The notes under the pieces are model-generated. The model searched no databases. It was given only the letters and a program-made list of their open reading frames with translations, and was not told where the DNA came from. Shown piece after piece: positions 6,405 through 6,437 of a stretch of DNA of 6,437 nucleotides (within the stretch, counting starts at the first letter, position 1; each line of letters opens with the position of its first letter). Both the position numbers and the translations under genes were made by a program. The DNA is from Pseudomonadota bacterium (GTDB lineage: Bacteria; Desulfobacterota; Desulfobacteria; Desulfobacterales; Desulfobacteraceae): NCBI GenBank assembly GCA_018812385.1, contig JAHJDU010000310.1:1-6437 (forward strand). Direction: 5' to 3'.

Positions 6405-6437
6405 CCATTAATGCATTATTTAAGTGCAATCATTCCG

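Noticed and set aside
6405..6437. Terminator hairpin after the PilZ-hotdog gene
   Set aside because: Only a 4-bp TGCA/TGCA pairing is present, with no GC-rich stem or T-run; the remaining 33 bases show nothing else.

Overview
The window holds four protein-coding genes and one regulatory intergenic region. It appears to come from a Gram-negative bacterium, because it carries an RND pump with its periplasmic adaptor. The visibly AT-rich base composition and protein style fit an anaerobic deltaproteobacterium (Desulfobacterota, possibly Desulfobacteraceae). That placement is an impression from sequence style, not a search result. No RNA genes, insertion sequences or CRISPR repeats were seen.

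Layout: (1) Bases 1-864, plus strand: the 3' part of a MalK/UgpC-type ABC transporter ATPase. The Walker A part lies off the left edge, and a TAG codon at 25-27 interrupts the frame where the family has a conserved tyrosine. (2) Bases 858-4061, minus strand: a full-length HAE1-type RND efflux permease whose stop codon overlaps that of the ABC gene tail to tail. (3) Bases 4065-5366, minus strand: its membrane fusion protein, transcribed first and separated from the permease by only 3 bases, so the two form an operon. No outer-membrane channel gene is present. (4) Bases 5367-5675: a 309-base divergent intergenic region with a good sigma70-like promoter facing right, a perfect 9-bp inverted repeat around its -10 box, extra copies of the same half-site, and a cluster of three small palindromes on the pump side. 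(5) Bases 5676-6404, plus strand: an unusual two-domain protein with an N-terminal PilZ-like domain (a c-di-GMP receptor fold) and a C-terminal hotdog domain resembling the enediyne-polyketide thioesterases.

Function: the adaptor and permease would form the inner-membrane and periplasmic parts of a proton-driven tripartite exporter and would borrow a TolC-like channel encoded elsewhere. The PilZ-hotdog protein is the most novel item. Its architecture suggests acyl-thioester (or polyketide/fatty acyl) chemistry tied to second-messenger signalling. Its divergent position next to an exporter allows, but does not prove, a link between making or releasing a lipid-like product and exporting it. The ABC ATPase looks unrelated and would belong to a solute uptake system whose other genes lie to the left.
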